Positions 16,151 to 26,195 of a stretch of DNA of 64,000 nucleotides are shown here, one piece after another. The notes below the pieces were generated by a model, which had not been told where the DNA came from, searched no databases, and saw only the letters and a program-made list of their open reading frames with translations. This DNA is from Duodenibacillus massiliensis (GTDB lineage Bacteria > Pseudomonadota > Gammaproteobacteria > Burkholderiales > Burkholderiaceae_F): NCBI RefSeq assembly GCF_900128485.1, contig NZ_LT635860.1:38853-102852 (forward strand). The letters run 5' to 3'. How positions within the stretch are numbered: position 1 is the stretch's first letter; each line of letters begins with the position of its first letter. Made by a program: the position numbers and the translations under genes.

Positions 16151-17689
16151 ATGACAGATTATTCTCTTCCTGTGAACGGTCAGGACATCAAAAAGGCGAA
16201 GACCTTCTACGACATCATCTGCTGGGGCGGACTTCTGATTGTCCTGCTGCCGGTGGGTATTGCCAACGTCATCCTCGGTTACTTCCTCGGTGACAGCCCC
16301 TGCACACTCTGCTGGGGGCAGCGTCAGCAGATGGCCTACATCGGCGTTGTGGCGCTCTTCATGGTCCGCTACGGCTTTAAACCCAAGTATCTCGCGATGA
16401 TGCTTGTGATGGCGGCCCTTGGCCTGTATTCGAGCTTCCGTCATTTCGGCAACCACGCTGCGCGCGACATCGGTCAGGGCTTTGGTCTGGATATCTTCGG
16501 TGTCCACACGCAGTTCTGGGCGGAAATCGTCTTCTGGTGCGTGGTGATGCTCTTTGGCCTCGCGGTCTTCCTCGCGCCCCGCTTTGATGCGTTGATCGAA
16601 GAATTCAAAGGTAAGCCCTTCCGTCCGCTTTCTGGTTTTAACAAGATTGCCTTCATCGTTGTGGCGGCGATTATCGGCTCCAACGCCTTCCAGGCCTTGT
16701 GGTCCACAGGCGTGCCTCCGTTCTGGGGTCAGGGCTCTCCGGTGCGCTTCTCCTTTAACCCGAAGTATGTGACATGGTCTGCGGACGGCTGGCACGGCAT
16801 GTGGGGCGGGATTAACTTCCTCGGTAAGCGCGACGTGAAGGATCCGGACTTTGCCTATGCCCCCAATACCGCCAAACTCGGCCTCACGTGGGACCACAAT
16901 GCGGATAACGCGCCCGTGGCGCTCACCGGCAAGCTCGTTCAGAAGGACGTGCGTGCGGTTTCCGGCATCAAGCGGCCGATCAATACGCTTTCGATGATTG
17001 ACGGCAAGTACTATGCAGCTTCGAAGTACGATTTCTGGGTGCTCGATGAGTCTTTGAAGCCCGTTGTTTCCGCTCAGATGGATCCGTGGTTTGACACGAA
17101 TGTTCTCGATATCGTCGGCATCACCGCCTATAAGGACGGCTTTGTCCTCATGGGTATGAATAAGTCGATCCTGCGCGCACGGCTTAACGATAAGGCCGAC
17201 GACGTCAAGGGGTGGGCGAACTTCACGGCCGGCCGCAATCAGGTGGAAGCCCTCGGCGGCTACGGCCGCGCCCGTATCGACACGGAACGCGCGAAGTTCT
17301 CCTACGTGCATTCTTCCGCCACGGACGGCCGTTACGTCTTCACCGCCACGGTGCCTGACAATAAGAACAAGAAGAAGTTAGTCATTTCCAAGGCTCTGAT
17401 GAGCGACTGGATGCTTTCCGGCGAATTCATCCCGGCAGCCGACCTTAAGAAGGACCGCAACCTGGGTGAACTCTATGTGACCGGCATGGTCTACGAAAAC
17501 GGCAAGCTCTGGGCGGTTTCGAAGAACTTCAACGTGCTTCTCTGTATTGACGTTCTTGGTGAAAAGGTGGAAGCTGTTTACGGCCTTCCGGCTGAATTCA
17601 CGGATATCCGAGGTCTTGTGAAGCGCGGCAACCTTTTTGACGTTGTTGACAAGAACCGCATCGTGACTTTTGAACTCACGCAGCAGTAA
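16151..17689 (+). CDS. dsbI: DsbI disulfide-bond oxidoreductase with C-terminal beta-propeller-like domain
   Basis: 512 residues. Residues 1 to about 200 form a DsbB-like membrane domain with about five helices and the quinone-linked redox motif PCTLCWGQRQQMAYIG (Cys51 and Cys54). DsbB/DsbI re-oxidise a periplasmic thiol oxidase and pass electrons to quinone. From about residue 200 a long periplasmic domain has recurring beta blades (for example ITAYKDGFVLMGMN, YVTGMVYENGKLWAVSKN), as in long DsbI proteins. The second periplasmic loop shows no cysteine pair. No dsbA/dsbL or arylsulfotransferase gene is in the window, so the partner is unknown. Confidence 0.85.
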   Translation: MTDYSLPVNGQDIKKAKTFYDIICWGGLLIVLLPVGIANVILGYFLGDSPCTLCWGQRQQMAYIGVVALFMVRYGFKPKYLAMMLVMAALGLYSSFRHFGNHAARDIGQGFGLDIFGVHTQFWAEIVFWCVVMLFGLAVFLAPRFDALIEEFKGKPFRPLSGFNKIAFIVVAAIIGSNAFQALWSTGVPPFWGQGSPVRFSFNPKYVTWSADGWHGMWGGINFLGKRDVKDPDFAYAPNTAKLGLTWDHNADNAPVALTGKLVQKDVRAVSGIKRPINTLSMIDGKYYAASKYDFWVLDESLKPVVSAQMDPWFDTNVLDIVGITAYKDGFVLMGMNKSILRARLNDKADDVKGWANFTAGRNQVEALGGYGRARIDTERAKFSYVHSSATDGRYVFTATVPDNKNKKKLVISKALMSDWMLSGEFIPAADLKKDRNLGELYVTGMVYENGKLWAVSKNFNVLLCIDVLGEKVEAVYGLPAEFTDIRGLVKRGNLFDVVDKNRIVTFELTQQ

Positions 17690-17733
17690 TCCGTGATTCA
17701 GGCAGCCTGGGGCTACCTGAATTGAACGGTCTG

Positions 17734-17771
17734 AGCCCGATGTTTCCTGATTGGAGATGTCGGGCTTTTTG
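17734..17771 (+). terminator. terminator after dba-dsbI
   Basis: AGCCCGA and TCGGGCT pair across a 19-nt loop and are followed by TTTTT, about 45 bp after the dsbI stop. Confidence 0.75.
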
Positions 17772-17960
17772 CTGGGTGATTATTGGGCGGAAAGCCCATC
17801 GAGCGGCAAAAAGCGCGGTTTGTGGAGGGAAAAAATGAAAAAGTTGCAATTTTTACCTCCATAAGTGATTAAATGCACTTATTTAAGATCTGTTTTGAAC
17901 AGCATCTTTTCGGCTCGACACACTTTTTTGAAGAACAGGTGTCAAACGATGCCTGAAGAA

Positions 17961-19433
17961 TTAATCCTCGGACAGAACAGCGGCCAGCTCGGCTTCGAGG
18001 TCGTTAAAAAATCCATCCGGGACTTTGTACTGGTATTTCTTCTGAATGTTCTTTGAAACTCTGCCTGCGCTGACGGCAGAAGCAACCAACACATCAAGGT
18101 CTTTCTGGATGACGTTGAAGCGACTGTTCATTACACGGTAAAGCTTGTCGTAGCGCTGCAGGAACTGAATTTCCTCCGGGAAAAACTTATCCACAATTTC
18201 TCTGATCATTGCAAGCAGAAATTCGCATTGCACCGTCGCATCCCAATACCTGTATGCCGAGAGAGAGCCGTTGAAACGGAAGTCATAGTTGTCATCGTCT
18301 ATCTTAGTAACATTCCAAAGCTCACGGCAGGGGGCAGAGAACGCTTCCAAGGCATGGAGATATTGTCTCTCGTGCTGCAGCAATGCAGCCGAAACAGGCA
18401 CAACCTTGTCAGAGGCTACGGCATTGTGGTGAAGCAGCTGCTGATGAATGAGAAAACGACTCAGGCGACCGTTACCGTCCAAAAACGGATGAAGAAATAC
18501 GAATCCGAATGAGACAACCGAAGCAGCGATTAAAGGGTTAATACTCTCCGGTTCTTCATTGGCGACCTTAAGAAGCCCTGTCATCAAATCATCCAGATTC
18601 TCGGGAGCAGGGGGAACGTAAGTAACCTGTGTTGCGGAAAAGGGGCCGAAGCGTGATCCGAGCCAATTTTGGATGTTCCGGTAGCATGCTACCTGGTTAT
18701 GAAATTCAGGGACAATTTTGTTCTGGATGTCGCAAAGTATGTCTTCGTTTAACGCATCAAATGATGCGGCCGCTTTCAGAAGTGTCATAAATTGCGCAGC
18801 TTTGTTTCCCGACGGTAGCTCACGTTCTATTTCAAAGGAGCTGCGTGTTTCAGAAAGATAGGCCCACTCGACAGTCCTTGAGATCAGCTCTTCCGGCAAA
18901 GCGTTGAGCGTATCGTGCAGGCGGGTAAAAAGTTCGGCTACCTTGCTGTCGTCTAGTGTGTTGGTTTTTCTGACAACGGGGCAGTATGCGAAGGATCCCA
19001 AGCCATTAAAAATAATGCGCCATTTGGGAATGCGGATGTCTTTGCCCGTGAAGTATTTCTCAGGATCAAAGAGTTCTGTGTAATTGCCTGACGGTTTGGG
19101 ATAAATAAGCTCTTTACCTGTGAAGTTTTCCCAAAGGCAACCGATTTTCCTTAAGGGAACACTGCTTGGTTTTGCATCCAAAGCTGCCTGCAGATCGGAA
19201 CGCTCCAGACGGGGCAGAACCTGCGACAGTACCTCGAGATTAATGCCTTCGTGCTTTATAGAAAAGATAAGGTGGGATAACACCGTATTTGCCGGGGCCA
19301 TCTTAGGCGGAACCAGGAAGCCGGATTCAGTCGCTACAAGCTTGTTGACTTTAGTATCTGTCCGCGCTTTTTCTGCCAGTGAAAGCGGCTTAAGCGCAAA
19401 AAGATCTGAAAGAAAGGCATATCCGCAAAGCAT
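17961..19433 (-). CDS. Fic family protein (predicted AMP transferase)
   Basis: 490 residues. The Fic core has HPFLDGNGRLSRFLIHQ starting at His315, the complete catalytic motif HPFxDGNGRxxR. Upstream, about residues 197-204, lies SSFEIERE, close to the self-inhibitory (S/T)xxxE motif placed N-terminally in class II Fic proteins. The N-terminal part resembles the Fic/DOC N-terminal domain, and the C-terminal ~100 residues look like a helical or winged-helix tail. The start at 19433 (MLCGYAFLSDLFALKPL) is chosen because the 121 codons upstream run through AT-rich non-coding sequence. Both flanks are much more AT-rich than the neighbours, which suggests acquisition. Targets unknown. Confidence 0.87.
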   Translation of the reverse strand: MLCGYAFLSDLFALKPLSLAEKARTDTKVNKLVATESGFLVPPKMAPANTVLSHLIFSIKHEGINLEVLSQVLPRLERSDLQAALDAKPSSVPLRKIGCLWENFTGKELIYPKPSGNYTELFDPEKYFTGKDIRIPKWRIIFNGLGSFAYCPVVRKTNTLDDSKVAELFTRLHDTLNALPEELISRTVEWAYLSETRSSFEIERELPSGNKAAQFMTLLKAAASFDALNEDILCDIQNKIVPEFHNQVACYRNIQNWLGSRFGPFSATQVTYVPPAPENLDDLMTGLLKVANEEPESINPLIAASVVSFGFVFLHPFLDGNGRLSRFLIHQQLLHHNAVASDKVVPVSAALLQHERQYLHALEAFSAPCRELWNVTKIDDDNYDFRFNGSLSAYRYWDATVQCEFLLAMIREIVDKFFPEEIQFLQRYDKLYRVMNSRFNVIQKDLDVLVASAVSAGRVSKNIQKKYQYKVPDGFFNDLEAELAAVLSED

Positions 19434-19667
19434 TGTTGGCCCCTGTATCCACGTTTTCCGCCTAATCCGGAAAAATATATTTTGACTGCTAAATATCGGA
19501 AAAAATATAGAGTTATCGAAAATTTTACATAAGAGTGTATTTTTATCGAAATTTTCGTACAAATCCGGTGTGATTGGTTGTTTGCAAATCAGGTATTTGG
19601 CGCCGAGCGACACCTGTGTCGGCGAAAGCGACGTTCGTGCGGACGAAAAGAGTCTCTGATAAAAGAA
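19434..19667. other. AT-rich upstream region of the Fic gene
   Basis: Strongly AT-rich stretch (about 19440-19570, with runs such as ATATATTTT and TTTTTATCG) unlike its GC-rich neighbours. It probably carries the Fic promoter. No repeat ends or attachment site were recognised. Confidence 0.45.
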
Positions 19668-19700
19668 ACGGTCCTCAGCTGCCGAAACAACGAGGACCGT
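19668..19700 (-). terminator. terminator of the hydrogenase operon
   Basis: ACGGTCCTC and GAGGACCGT form a 9-bp stem, with T-rich sequence following on the minus strand, just past the hypC stop. Confidence 0.62.
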
Positions 19701-19722
19701 CGAATGAGGATAACGCAAGGCT

Positions 19723-20034
19723 TTAGGCCGATCGCATTCTCTCCAAATGCTCCGGGAGTTTGCCGGTATTGGCAAGAATGTCGGCAAATGCGGCATCCGT
19801 GTCAGCGGCTTTTCCGGTCATCGCAGCTTCCACGCATGCAAGGGCCGCTTCGATCTGATGGGCTTCGGTCTCATCAATGCGGCGGATGACTTCGTTGCGG
19901 AAAACGAGCACGAAGTCTCCGGGGATAAGGCCCTCAACCATCGACGCGTCCGCGGTCTCAGCGCGCCCCGTGCGCTCACAGTGCACGGTGGTGCCGTTAA
20001 CGGCCGTGACTTTCATCGGAAGAGCAATACACAT
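19723..20034 (-). CDS. hypC: HypC/HupF hydrogenase maturation chaperone
   Basis: 103 residues. HypC carries the Fe(CN)2CO centre to the hydrogenase large-subunit precursor, and its N-terminal Cys is essential. The protein begins MCIALPMKVTAV, with Cys2 as required, and continues with SMVEGLIPGDFVLVF, the conserved second half (xGDYVLVH in most). The C-terminus is slightly longer than in E. coli HypC. It lies 6 bp after the maturation protease gene and is the last gene of the operon. HypABDEF are not in the window. Confidence 0.93.
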   Translation of the reverse strand: MCIALPMKVTAVNGTTVHCERTGRAETADASMVEGLIPGDFVLVFRNEVIRRIDETEAHQIEAALACVEAAMTGKAADTDAAFADILANTGKLPEHLERMRSA

Positions 20035-20040
20035 GACGCG

Positions 20041-20667
20041 TTACTCCTTCACAGGCACCGCAAAGCGGATGTCGCCTTCGCGGCAGGCTTCGGCTTCACT
20101 CGGACGCTCATTTTCATAAACGTCTTCGTTTAGTGACCGGTCACCCAAGGGTTCAACCGTTTCGCCCGGCTCACGGCGCGTGAGGCTGTAGCCCCAGTCC
20201 GTGAGCTCGGTGACGGCCGCATCAATTGCCGGGGCAATCGCGGCCTTAAGTTTTTCCGTGAGCGAGCCGCCGTAGTCATTGAGTTCTGCGGGCTGCACTC
20301 CGATCACGGTGACGCGCTCGGGCGCCTTGCCGAGAAGTTCGGCTGCCACAAGCACATCGTTCACACCGCCCTGGTGCGCCGAAAGTTTCGTCGCAGACCA
20401 AAGCGCGATGTCGTCTCCGCGCAAGACCTTCATCGTCCCGGGCGCAGCCTTTAAGTCCGCGCAGTCAAAGATCAGAAGATCTTTGGTGGAGGTGAAGGTA
20501 TCGAGCAGATACATTCCGAGTGTGCCGCCGTCCAGAACCTGACTGCGGGGTATCGGTCGAAACGCCCGGTGAAAGTGCTCGACGCAGCGCACCCCGAAGC
20601 CCTCATCGGCCCAGAGGATATTGCCCACACCGAGCACCGTGAGGTCAAAAGGCCTCGCCTCACTCAT
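20041..20667 (-). CDS. hyaD: hydrogenase maturation protease
   Basis: 208 residues. This endopeptidase trims the C-terminus of the NiFe large subunit after nickel insertion. It starts LTVLGVGNILWADEGFGVRC, containing the nickel-sensing Glu, then VLDGGTLGMYLL and LIFDCADL with the second ligand Asp, and an HQGGVNDVL His. The last ~45 residues are an unusually long polar tail. It overlaps hyaC by 8 bp. Confidence 0.93.
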   Translation of the reverse strand: MSEARPFDLTVLGVGNILWADEGFGVRCVEHFHRAFRPIPRSQVLDGGTLGMYLLDTFTSTKDLLIFDCADLKAAPGTMKVLRGDDIALWSATKLSAHQGGVNDVLVAAELLGKAPERVTVIGVQPAELNDYGGSLTEKLKAAIAPAIDAAVTELTDWGYSLTRREPGETVEPLGDRSLNEDVYENERPSEAEACREGDIRFAVPVKE

Positions 20668-21376
20668 GGTGACCGCCTTCCTTAAACATACGCAGACCCG
20701 TGGTCATCGAGCTGATGGTGGTCGCGCCGCCCATGATGTCCTCGCGGAAACTCATGTAGATGTGCGCCATCGAGAAGATGATGAAGACGTACATCAGCGC
20801 GTGGTGTGTGGTGCGCACGGCCTGCGCGTCTCCGAAGACATCAAAGACCCAGCCGAAAAGTACCATCCAGTGCGTATCCCACCCCCAGGCCTGCGCGTAA
20901 AGCGCAAAGCCCGTGATGATGATTCCGATCGAGCCCAGCGTGAACATAAAGAACATTGCACACTGCGCGAGCGGATTGTGCCCGGCGTATTCCGGAGACT
21001 GAGGGCGGAAAAAGAGGTAGTACTTCACCTGCTCAAAGAGCATCTTCCACCATTTGAGGCTCCATAACGGCGGCACCAGGATCATGCGGGAGTAGCGGTT
21101 ACCCACCACACCCCAATACAGGCGCCCGATAAAGAGCACCGTAAAGATCATGCCTGCAATGAAGTGAATACCCCGGATGTAGGCAAAGCCGTACGTAATC
21201 CAGGTGTCCCCGAGGTTGGAAACAAGGGGCGCGCCGATCAAAAAGCCCGTAGCGATCATGACGAACATCAGAAACGCCATGATCCAGTGCCAGATGCGCA
21301 CCGGCGCTTCCCAGACGTAGAGGGGCTGTGTGCCCGCTGCTACGTCGACTTCATATGTGACGGGATCGATTTTCAT
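20660..21376 (-). CDS. hyaC: NiFe hydrogenase cytochrome b subunit
   Basis: 238 residues with about four membrane helices. It anchors the hydrogenase and passes electrons to quinone through two b haems. Haem-ligand histidines are in VRIWHWIMAFLM (near residue 30), GIHFIAGMIFTVLF and TTHHALMYVFIIFSMAHIYMSF. The signature RxWHW near the start and the HxxHxxxMxxxxxFxxxHxYxxF end fit the HupC/HyaC family. It lies 15 bp after hyaB. Confidence 0.93.
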   Translation of the reverse strand: MKIDPVTYEVDVAAGTQPLYVWEAPVRIWHWIMAFLMFVMIATGFLIGAPLVSNLGDTWITYGFAYIRGIHFIAGMIFTVLFIGRLYWGVVGNRYSRMILVPPLWSLKWWKMLFEQVKYYLFFRPQSPEYAGHNPLAQCAMFFMFTLGSIGIIITGFALYAQAWGWDTHWMVLFGWVFDVFGDAQAVRTTHHALMYVFIIFSMAHIYMSFREDIMGGATTISSMTTGLRMFKEGGHHE

Positions 21377-21391
21377 ACGAAAAATCCCCCT

Positions 21392-23167
21392 TTAGCGGAC
21401 CTTGACCGAGACGAGTTCCTCTCCCTCGGGGGAGAACACGTGGGTGGCGCAGGCCAGGCACGGGTCAAAGCTGTGGATCGTACGGATGATCTCAAGCGGA
21501 CGCTTGGGATCAGCCACGGGAGTGCCGATGAGCGAATTCTCAAAGGCGCCGCGGTTGCCGGCTTCATCACGCGGGGATGCGTTCCAGGTGGTGGGCACAA
21601 CGGCCTGCCAGTTGGTGAGTTTCCCGTCCTTGATGACGCACCAGTGACCGAGCGCACCGCGCGGGGCTTCGCAGAAACCGACGCCCTTACATTCCTTGGG
21701 CCAGGTCGAGGGTTCCCACTTGTCCATGTTCGCGGCTGCTTCGTCGCCGGCCTTAATGTTCGCCACAAGGTCGTCGACGTACTTCACGAGAAGGTCGGCC
21801 ATAAAGCCGCATTCCAAAGCGCGCGCCGCGTGGCGGCCGAGCGTGGAGAAGAGGGCTTCCATCGGAAGGTTGAGTTCTTTAAGAAGCGCCAGAGCCGGTT
21901 CCTTGTACTGCGGCATGTTCTTCTGAACACCCATGATGACGCGCGCCAGGGGACCCGTTTCCATCATGTGGCCCTTCCAGCGCGGGCTCTTGATCCAGGA
22001 GTACTTGCCCGCTTCGCCCAACCACGCAAACTTCGTCGCGGTACCGTCGCTGCCCGGGGGAAGTTCAAAAGCGTGGTCCGTGACGCCGTCCCAGGGATGC
22101 AGGCCTTTCTTACCGTCGGCGTACTTGTACCAGGAGTGATCAACGAATTCCTGCACCTGTTCGGGATCGCGCAGATCCACGTCGTGGATTTCGTCAAACT
22201 TCCCGTCGATGATGGCGCCGCGGGGCAGAAGCATCGACTTTTCGCTCCAGTCATTGGCCACTTCCGGGAAGTCGCCGTAGCAGAGGATGTTCTTGTTGCT
22301 CAAAGCCGCGCCGTACTTGAACCATTCGGGATAGAAGCTTGCAATCGCCTTTAAGTCGGGGAGGTAGACGTTGTAGACAATGTCGACCGCGGCCTTGGCG
22401 ATGTCGCGCATGTAGTTCATCGTCACTTCGTTCACCATCACGCCTGAGGCGCCGGTGTCGTGCATGTTGATCGGGCACGCCACACCGCCCACGAGGTAAT
22501 TCGGGTGCGGGTTCTTGCCGCCCAGAATCGTGTGGATCTTGATGATTTCCTTCTGGAAGTCAAGCACCTCAAGGTAGTGCGTCACGGCAAGAAGGTTCAC
22601 GGCCGGAGGCAGTTTCATCTCCGGGTGGCCCCAGTAGCCGTTTTTAAAGATACCGAGTTGGCCGGAAGCCACGAACTTCTTTAAGCGGTTCTGAATGTCG
22701 CGGAAGTAGCCCACGCTTGCCAACGGATGGCGCGGGCTGATCTTCTGCTGAAGCGCCGCGGTCTCACGGGGATCGGCGTTAAGGGCGCTTACAACGTCCA
22801 CCCAGTCAAGCGCGGAGAGCTGATAGAAGTGCACCAGATGGTCATGGACGTAAAGCGTCGCATTCATCAGGTTGCGGATGATGTTGGCGTTTTTCGGAAT
22901 CTTGATGCCGATTGCGTCTTCCACCGAACGTACGGCGGCCAGCGCGTGAATACCGGTACAGACGCCGCAGATACGTTCCACAAACGCCCAGGCGTCACGC
23001 GGATCGCGGCCCTTCAGAATCACTTCCAGACCGCGCCACATCGTGCCCGTGCTCTGGGAGTCGACAATGACGTTGTTTTCATTGAGCACTGCCTGCACGC
23101 GCAGGTGGCCTTCAACGCGCGTCAGCGGATCAACAACGACGCGGCGGGTGTTTTGAGACTGTGTCAT
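21392..23167 (-). CDS. hyaB: NiFe uptake hydrogenase large subunit
   Basis: 591 residues. It carries the NiFe active site. The N-terminal ligand motif is [20 protein letters not shown] and the C-terminal one is DPCLACATH. HyaD should cut after this His and remove the last 15 residues. The start [15 protein letters not shown] is typical of group 1 membrane-bound hydrogenases. The ATG overlaps the hyaA stop (ATGA), so both subunits are made together. The protein rides to the periplasm on the Tat signal of the small subunit. Confidence 0.96.
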   Translation of the reverse strand: MTQSQNTRRVVVDPLTRVEGHLRVQAVLNENNVIVDSQSTGTMWRGLEVILKGRDPRDAWAFVERICGVCTGIHALAAVRSVEDAIGIKIPKNANIIRNLMNATLYVHDHLVHFYQLSALDWVDVVSALNADPRETAALQQKISPRHPLASVGYFRDIQNRLKKFVASGQLGIFKNGYWGHPEMKLPPAVNLLAVTHYLEVLDFQKEIIKIHTILGGKNPHPNYLVGGVACPINMHDTGASGVMVNEVTMNYMRDIAKAAVDIVYNVYLPDLKAIASFYPEWFKYGAALSNKNILCYGDFPEVANDWSEKSMLLPRGAIIDGKFDEIHDVDLRDPEQVQEFVDHSWYKYADGKKGLHPWDGVTDHAFELPPGSDGTATKFAWLGEAGKYSWIKSPRWKGHMMETGPLARVIMGVQKNMPQYKEPALALLKELNLPMEALFSTLGRHAARALECGFMADLLVKYVDDLVANIKAGDEAAANMDKWEPSTWPKECKGVGFCEAPRGALGHWCVIKDGKLTNWQAVVPTTWNASPRDEAGNRGAFENSLIGTPVADPKRPLEIIRTIHSFDPCLACATHVFSPEGEELVSVKVR

Positions 23168-24258
23168 TTAGCTTCTCCCAAATCCTTATTGTTCTTCTTG
23201 CTGCGGGCCTGGCTCACTGCGCTCATCGCAATATGCGCGGCAGCGGCAACGCCCACGACGGCGACGGTGGCAAGCCCCACCTTGTCGACGGTGGATTCCA
23301 CGCCCCACATCGGCGGCAGGATATCCGGTTCGTGCTTGTAAAAGCTCCCCTTGTCAAAGAAGTTGTTTTCCGAGCAGCCGATGCAGCCGTGACCGGACTG
23401 AACGGGCCAGGACAGACCTTCGTTCCAGCGGATCGAAGAGCAGGCGTTATACGTCGTCGGTCCCTTGCAGCCGACTTTATAGAGGCAGTAGCCGAGCTTG
23501 GCGCCGATGTCGTCAAACTTCTCAACGAACTGGCCCGCGTCAAAGTGTGCACGGCGGTAGCACTTATCGTGAATGCGCTGACCGTAGAACATCTTCGGAC
23601 GACCGAGGCGGTCCAAGGGGGGCAGTCTGTCGTAGGTGAGGATGTAGGTGATCACACCCGTCATCACTTCCGGAATCGGGGGGCAGCCCGGCACCAGAAC
23701 CACGGGCTTATCCGTGATCACTTCGGTAATCGGCACCGACTTCGTGGGATTGGGTTTGGCGGTCTGCACACAGCCCCAGGATGCGCAGGAACCCCAGCCG
23801 ATCACGGCCTTGGCGTTCTTGCAGACGTGCTTGATCTTTTCAAGGAAAATTTCGCCGCCCGGCACGCAGAAGGTGCCGTCGTTTCCGAGAGGAATATTGC
23901 CTTCGACGGCTACGATGTAGTTACCCTTGTATTTTTCAATCGTCTCTTCAAGGGCTTCTTCGGCCTGATGCCCCGCGGCAGCCATGATGGTGTCGTCGTA
24001 GTCAAGGCTTACCATGCTTAGCACAAGGTCTTTGGCCAGCGGATGGTAGGAGCGGATGAAGGACTCCGTGCAGCAGGTGCATTCAAGACCGTGCAGCCAC
24101 ACAACGGGCGTTCTGGGCTTCGTCTGCATGGCCTCGGCAATGTCCTTGGCGCCTGCGCTGCCTAAGCCCAGGCTTGCAGCCGTCAGCGAGCAGAACTGAA
24201 GAAAGCTGCGGCGGCTGATTCCCTGCCGGCGCAGTGCTTCGTATTGAGTTTCCATCAT
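23164..24258 (-). CDS. hyaA: NiFe uptake hydrogenase small subunit, Tat-exported
   Basis: About 364 residues. A long twin-arginine leader ([19 protein letters not shown]) is followed by the proximal cluster motif [14 protein letters not shown], the PGCPPIPEV region, and C-terminal cluster residues including [15 protein letters not shown] hydrophobic helix near the end ([19 protein letters not shown]) anchors it in the membrane. The start at 24258 is preferred over the ATG at 24279 because AGGAGA lies 9 bp upstream of it, while the upstream ATG has only GGA immediately before it. First gene of the hyaABCD-hypC operon. Confidence 0.95.
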   Translation of the reverse strand: MMETQYEALRRQGISRRSFLQFCSLTAASLGLGSAGAKDIAEAMQTKPRTPVVWLHGLECTCCTESFIRSYHPLAKDLVLSMVSLDYDDTIMAAAGHQAEEALEETIEKYKGNYIVAVEGNIPLGNDGTFCVPGGEIFLEKIKHVCKNAKAVIGWGSCASWGCVQTAKPNPTKSVPITEVITDKPVVLVPGCPPIPEVMTGVITYILTYDRLPPLDRLGRPKMFYGQRIHDKCYRRAHFDAGQFVEKFDDIGAKLGYCLYKVGCKGPTTYNACSSIRWNEGLSWPVQSGHGCIGCSENNFFDKGSFYKHEPDILPPMWGVESTVDKVGLATVAVVGVAAAAHIAMSAVSQARSKKNNKDLGEAK

Positions 24259-24615
24259 AAGAGTGGTCTCCTGGCTCATTCCGGGTACCGGTCTCAGGCT
24301 GAGGCAGGCATCAGGAAAAGTGGGGTGCCGTCATAAAACACCGTGGGGGAGTTCCGTGAGGAGCGCCCCGCCGGCGGATTTCAGGCAGCATTTGAGTTAA
24401 CTGATGCGTTGATTCTAAGCAGTGTTTTCAGGGCTTTATAATGAATTTCAATCGGCTAATTACAAATCTTTTGCTCACCCTAAATCATCCTGACCGAAGG
24501 GATGGGAAAGCGGAGGTATTTGTCCGCTGTGATTAGTTCAAAAGAAGTAGCAGTAAGTAGTCTCGGATACAACAGTGCCGGTTTTTCCTCGTTCTGAAGA
24601 AGGACATTCCGAGCG
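24259..24615. other. upstream region of the hydrogenase operon
   Basis: About 350 bp between the second porin terminator and hyaA, more AT-rich than the genes. It must contain the hydrogenase promoter. No convincing FNR, sigma-54 or other operator was recognised, and no small gene is supported. Confidence 0.45.
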
Positions 24616-24650
24616 AAAAAAGCCCCGCGGTTCCAGAAGGTACCGCGGGG
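24616..24650 (-). terminator. terminator of the second porin gene
   Basis: CCCCGCGGT and ACCGCGGGG form a 9-bp stem with TTTTTT following on the minus strand, about 50 bp past the porin stop. Confidence 0.85.
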
Positions 24651-24700
24651 AGGAGATACTCCAAAGGTAAGCAGCCCGGAAGCTGCTCAGGAGGAAAGGG

Positions 24701-25834
24701 TTAGAACGTGTGGTTCAGACCGACACCGAACTGGTAGCCGTTGTAGGTACCGCGGAAGTCTTTAAAGGCCTGGGGATCCGTTGCAGAGAGATCCTTGTCA
24801 AGGCCGTCGCTGCCCTGGGCGTAGGTGGCACCCATGTAGAGAGCCGTACGTTCAGAGAAGTTGTAGGCGTAAGCCACACCGAGAATAAAGGCCTTGCCGT
24901 CGTCGCCCGAGGTCTTTTCAGTAATCTTCAGGTACTGAGCGGAAGCCATCAGGCTGCCGTTACCCAGGGGAGCAGTGGCGCCCAAAAGGAAGCTGTCGGT
25001 CTTGATGCCCTTTTCCCAAGCAACATCCTGGAAATCCTGGAAAGCCTGGTTCTTATCCGTGTGCTGGTACATGAACATGGGCTTTACAACTTCGAAGTCC
25101 CAGGATGCGCCAAACGTAACGGCGTAGCTGTTGTCCGGAGCCTTGTTGCCGTCCTGCTTAGCAGCGTCATAAACGTTCATGGAACCTGTCAGACCAACAG
25201 CCAGGGGGCCGTTTTCATAGAGGGCACCCAAAGCGTAGTAGTGGTTGTTCTTGTCCCATTCCTGGGTGCTGTCGTCTTCACCGAAGGAACCCATGGCGGA
25301 AACCGTGAGACCGTCAACCGGAGCAACAGAGAGCACGAATGCGTTGGTGTAGGTGGCGTCGCGCGTAGCAAAAGCACCCATGCCTCCCACGCCGAACGCG
25401 GCTTCGAGGGGATCAAAACCGCCCACGAGATCAAAGTCGCCGCCGGCGCTGTCCAAAGCACCGATGTTACCGGCTGCAACCGTCACGACGTCGTTCGTAA
25501 CCTTCAGGTAGGCCTGGCTGCCGAAGAGGTCGCCGTCCAAGGCACCCGTATCAGACTCGTAGCTGTTTTCGAGGGTAAAGCCCACCTTCCAGCCGTTGCC
25601 GAGTTCCTCTTCACCGGTCAAACCCCAAATGGAGTCGCCGTACCAGGCGTTTTCCATGGAGGTCGTCGTGGTGCGGTCCTGATCAACAGAACCGGCCGTG
25701 GTGAGCTTATCGGTGCCCGTGACAACAACGCCCGTGGAGATCGAGCCGTACAGAGAAACGCTCGCGGCCTGCACAGAGGTCATCGCGAGAGCGGCAGCCG
25801 CTGCTGCCAGAGTCATCTTAAAAGCGGTCTTCAT
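24701..25834 (-). CDS. outer-membrane porin (Burkholderiales-type), second copy
   Basis: 377 residues. The signal peptide MKTAFKMTLAAAAAALAMTSVQA is followed by VSLYGSISTGVVVTG, the conserved turn WGLTGEEELGNGWKVGFTLEN, and a C-terminus ...YQFGVGLNHTF with the terminal Phe. It has the same family and layout as the porin at 1206-2345 but is clearly diverged, so the two probably differ in selectivity or regulation. It is monocistronic with its own terminator. Confidence 0.93.
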   Translation of the reverse strand: MKTAFKMTLAAAAAALAMTSVQAASVSLYGSISTGVVVTGTDKLTTAGSVDQDRTTTTSMENAWYGDSIWGLTGEEELGNGWKVGFTLENSYESDTGALDGDLFGSQAYLKVTNDVVTVAAGNIGALDSAGGDFDLVGGFDPLEAAFGVGGMGAFATRDATYTNAFVLSVAPVDGLTVSAMGSFGEDDSTQEWDKNNHYYALGALYENGPLAVGLTGSMNVYDAAKQDGNKAPDNSYAVTFGASWDFEVVKPMFMYQHTDKNQAFQDFQDVAWEKGIKTDSFLLGATAPLGNGSLMASAQYLKITEKTSGDDGKAFILGVAYAYNFSERTALYMGATYAQGSDGLDKDLSATDPQAFKDFRGTYNGYQFGVGLNHTF

Positions 25835-26195
25835 AATGAAAAAATTACTCCGTTATCGATAGGGGAGAGAATTCGAATCTGGGTAACAGGCAGGCGAAAT
25901 TTTTCAGCTCCTGTTAAGCATGTGAGAAATTGTAATGAGAACAATTCCTATTTAAGAATTCGAATCCAGTCTGAAATAGCACCTGATAATGAGTCTCGTT
26001 TCGCCCATAGAGAAAGTGCTATGACTTTGCGGTTTGCCCAATGCCGGCTGAAAAATTTGAGCCGACACAGCGCAAAGCCATTGTGCAGTAGGCGCGAAGC
26101 CCTGCCGGAAAACGATACGAAGGGGATGCAAAACAGCCTTTTTTGTCCCCTCCGGAGTGCATGCTGGCGCTGTGGAATTTTTGCAACAGGCGCAA
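25835..26195. other. upstream region of the second porin
   Basis: About 360 bp, AT-rich near the porin start (around 25900-25990), where its promoter must lie. GAGAACAATTC at about 25938 looks faintly like half of an iron-box repeat but is not convincing. No RNA gene or open frame is supported. Confidence 0.4.

Noticed and set aside
15980-17311. 443-codon minus-strand frame opposite dba-dsbI
   Set aside because: Charged, His-rich product typical of an antisense shadow; dsbI on the plus strand is a clear gene.
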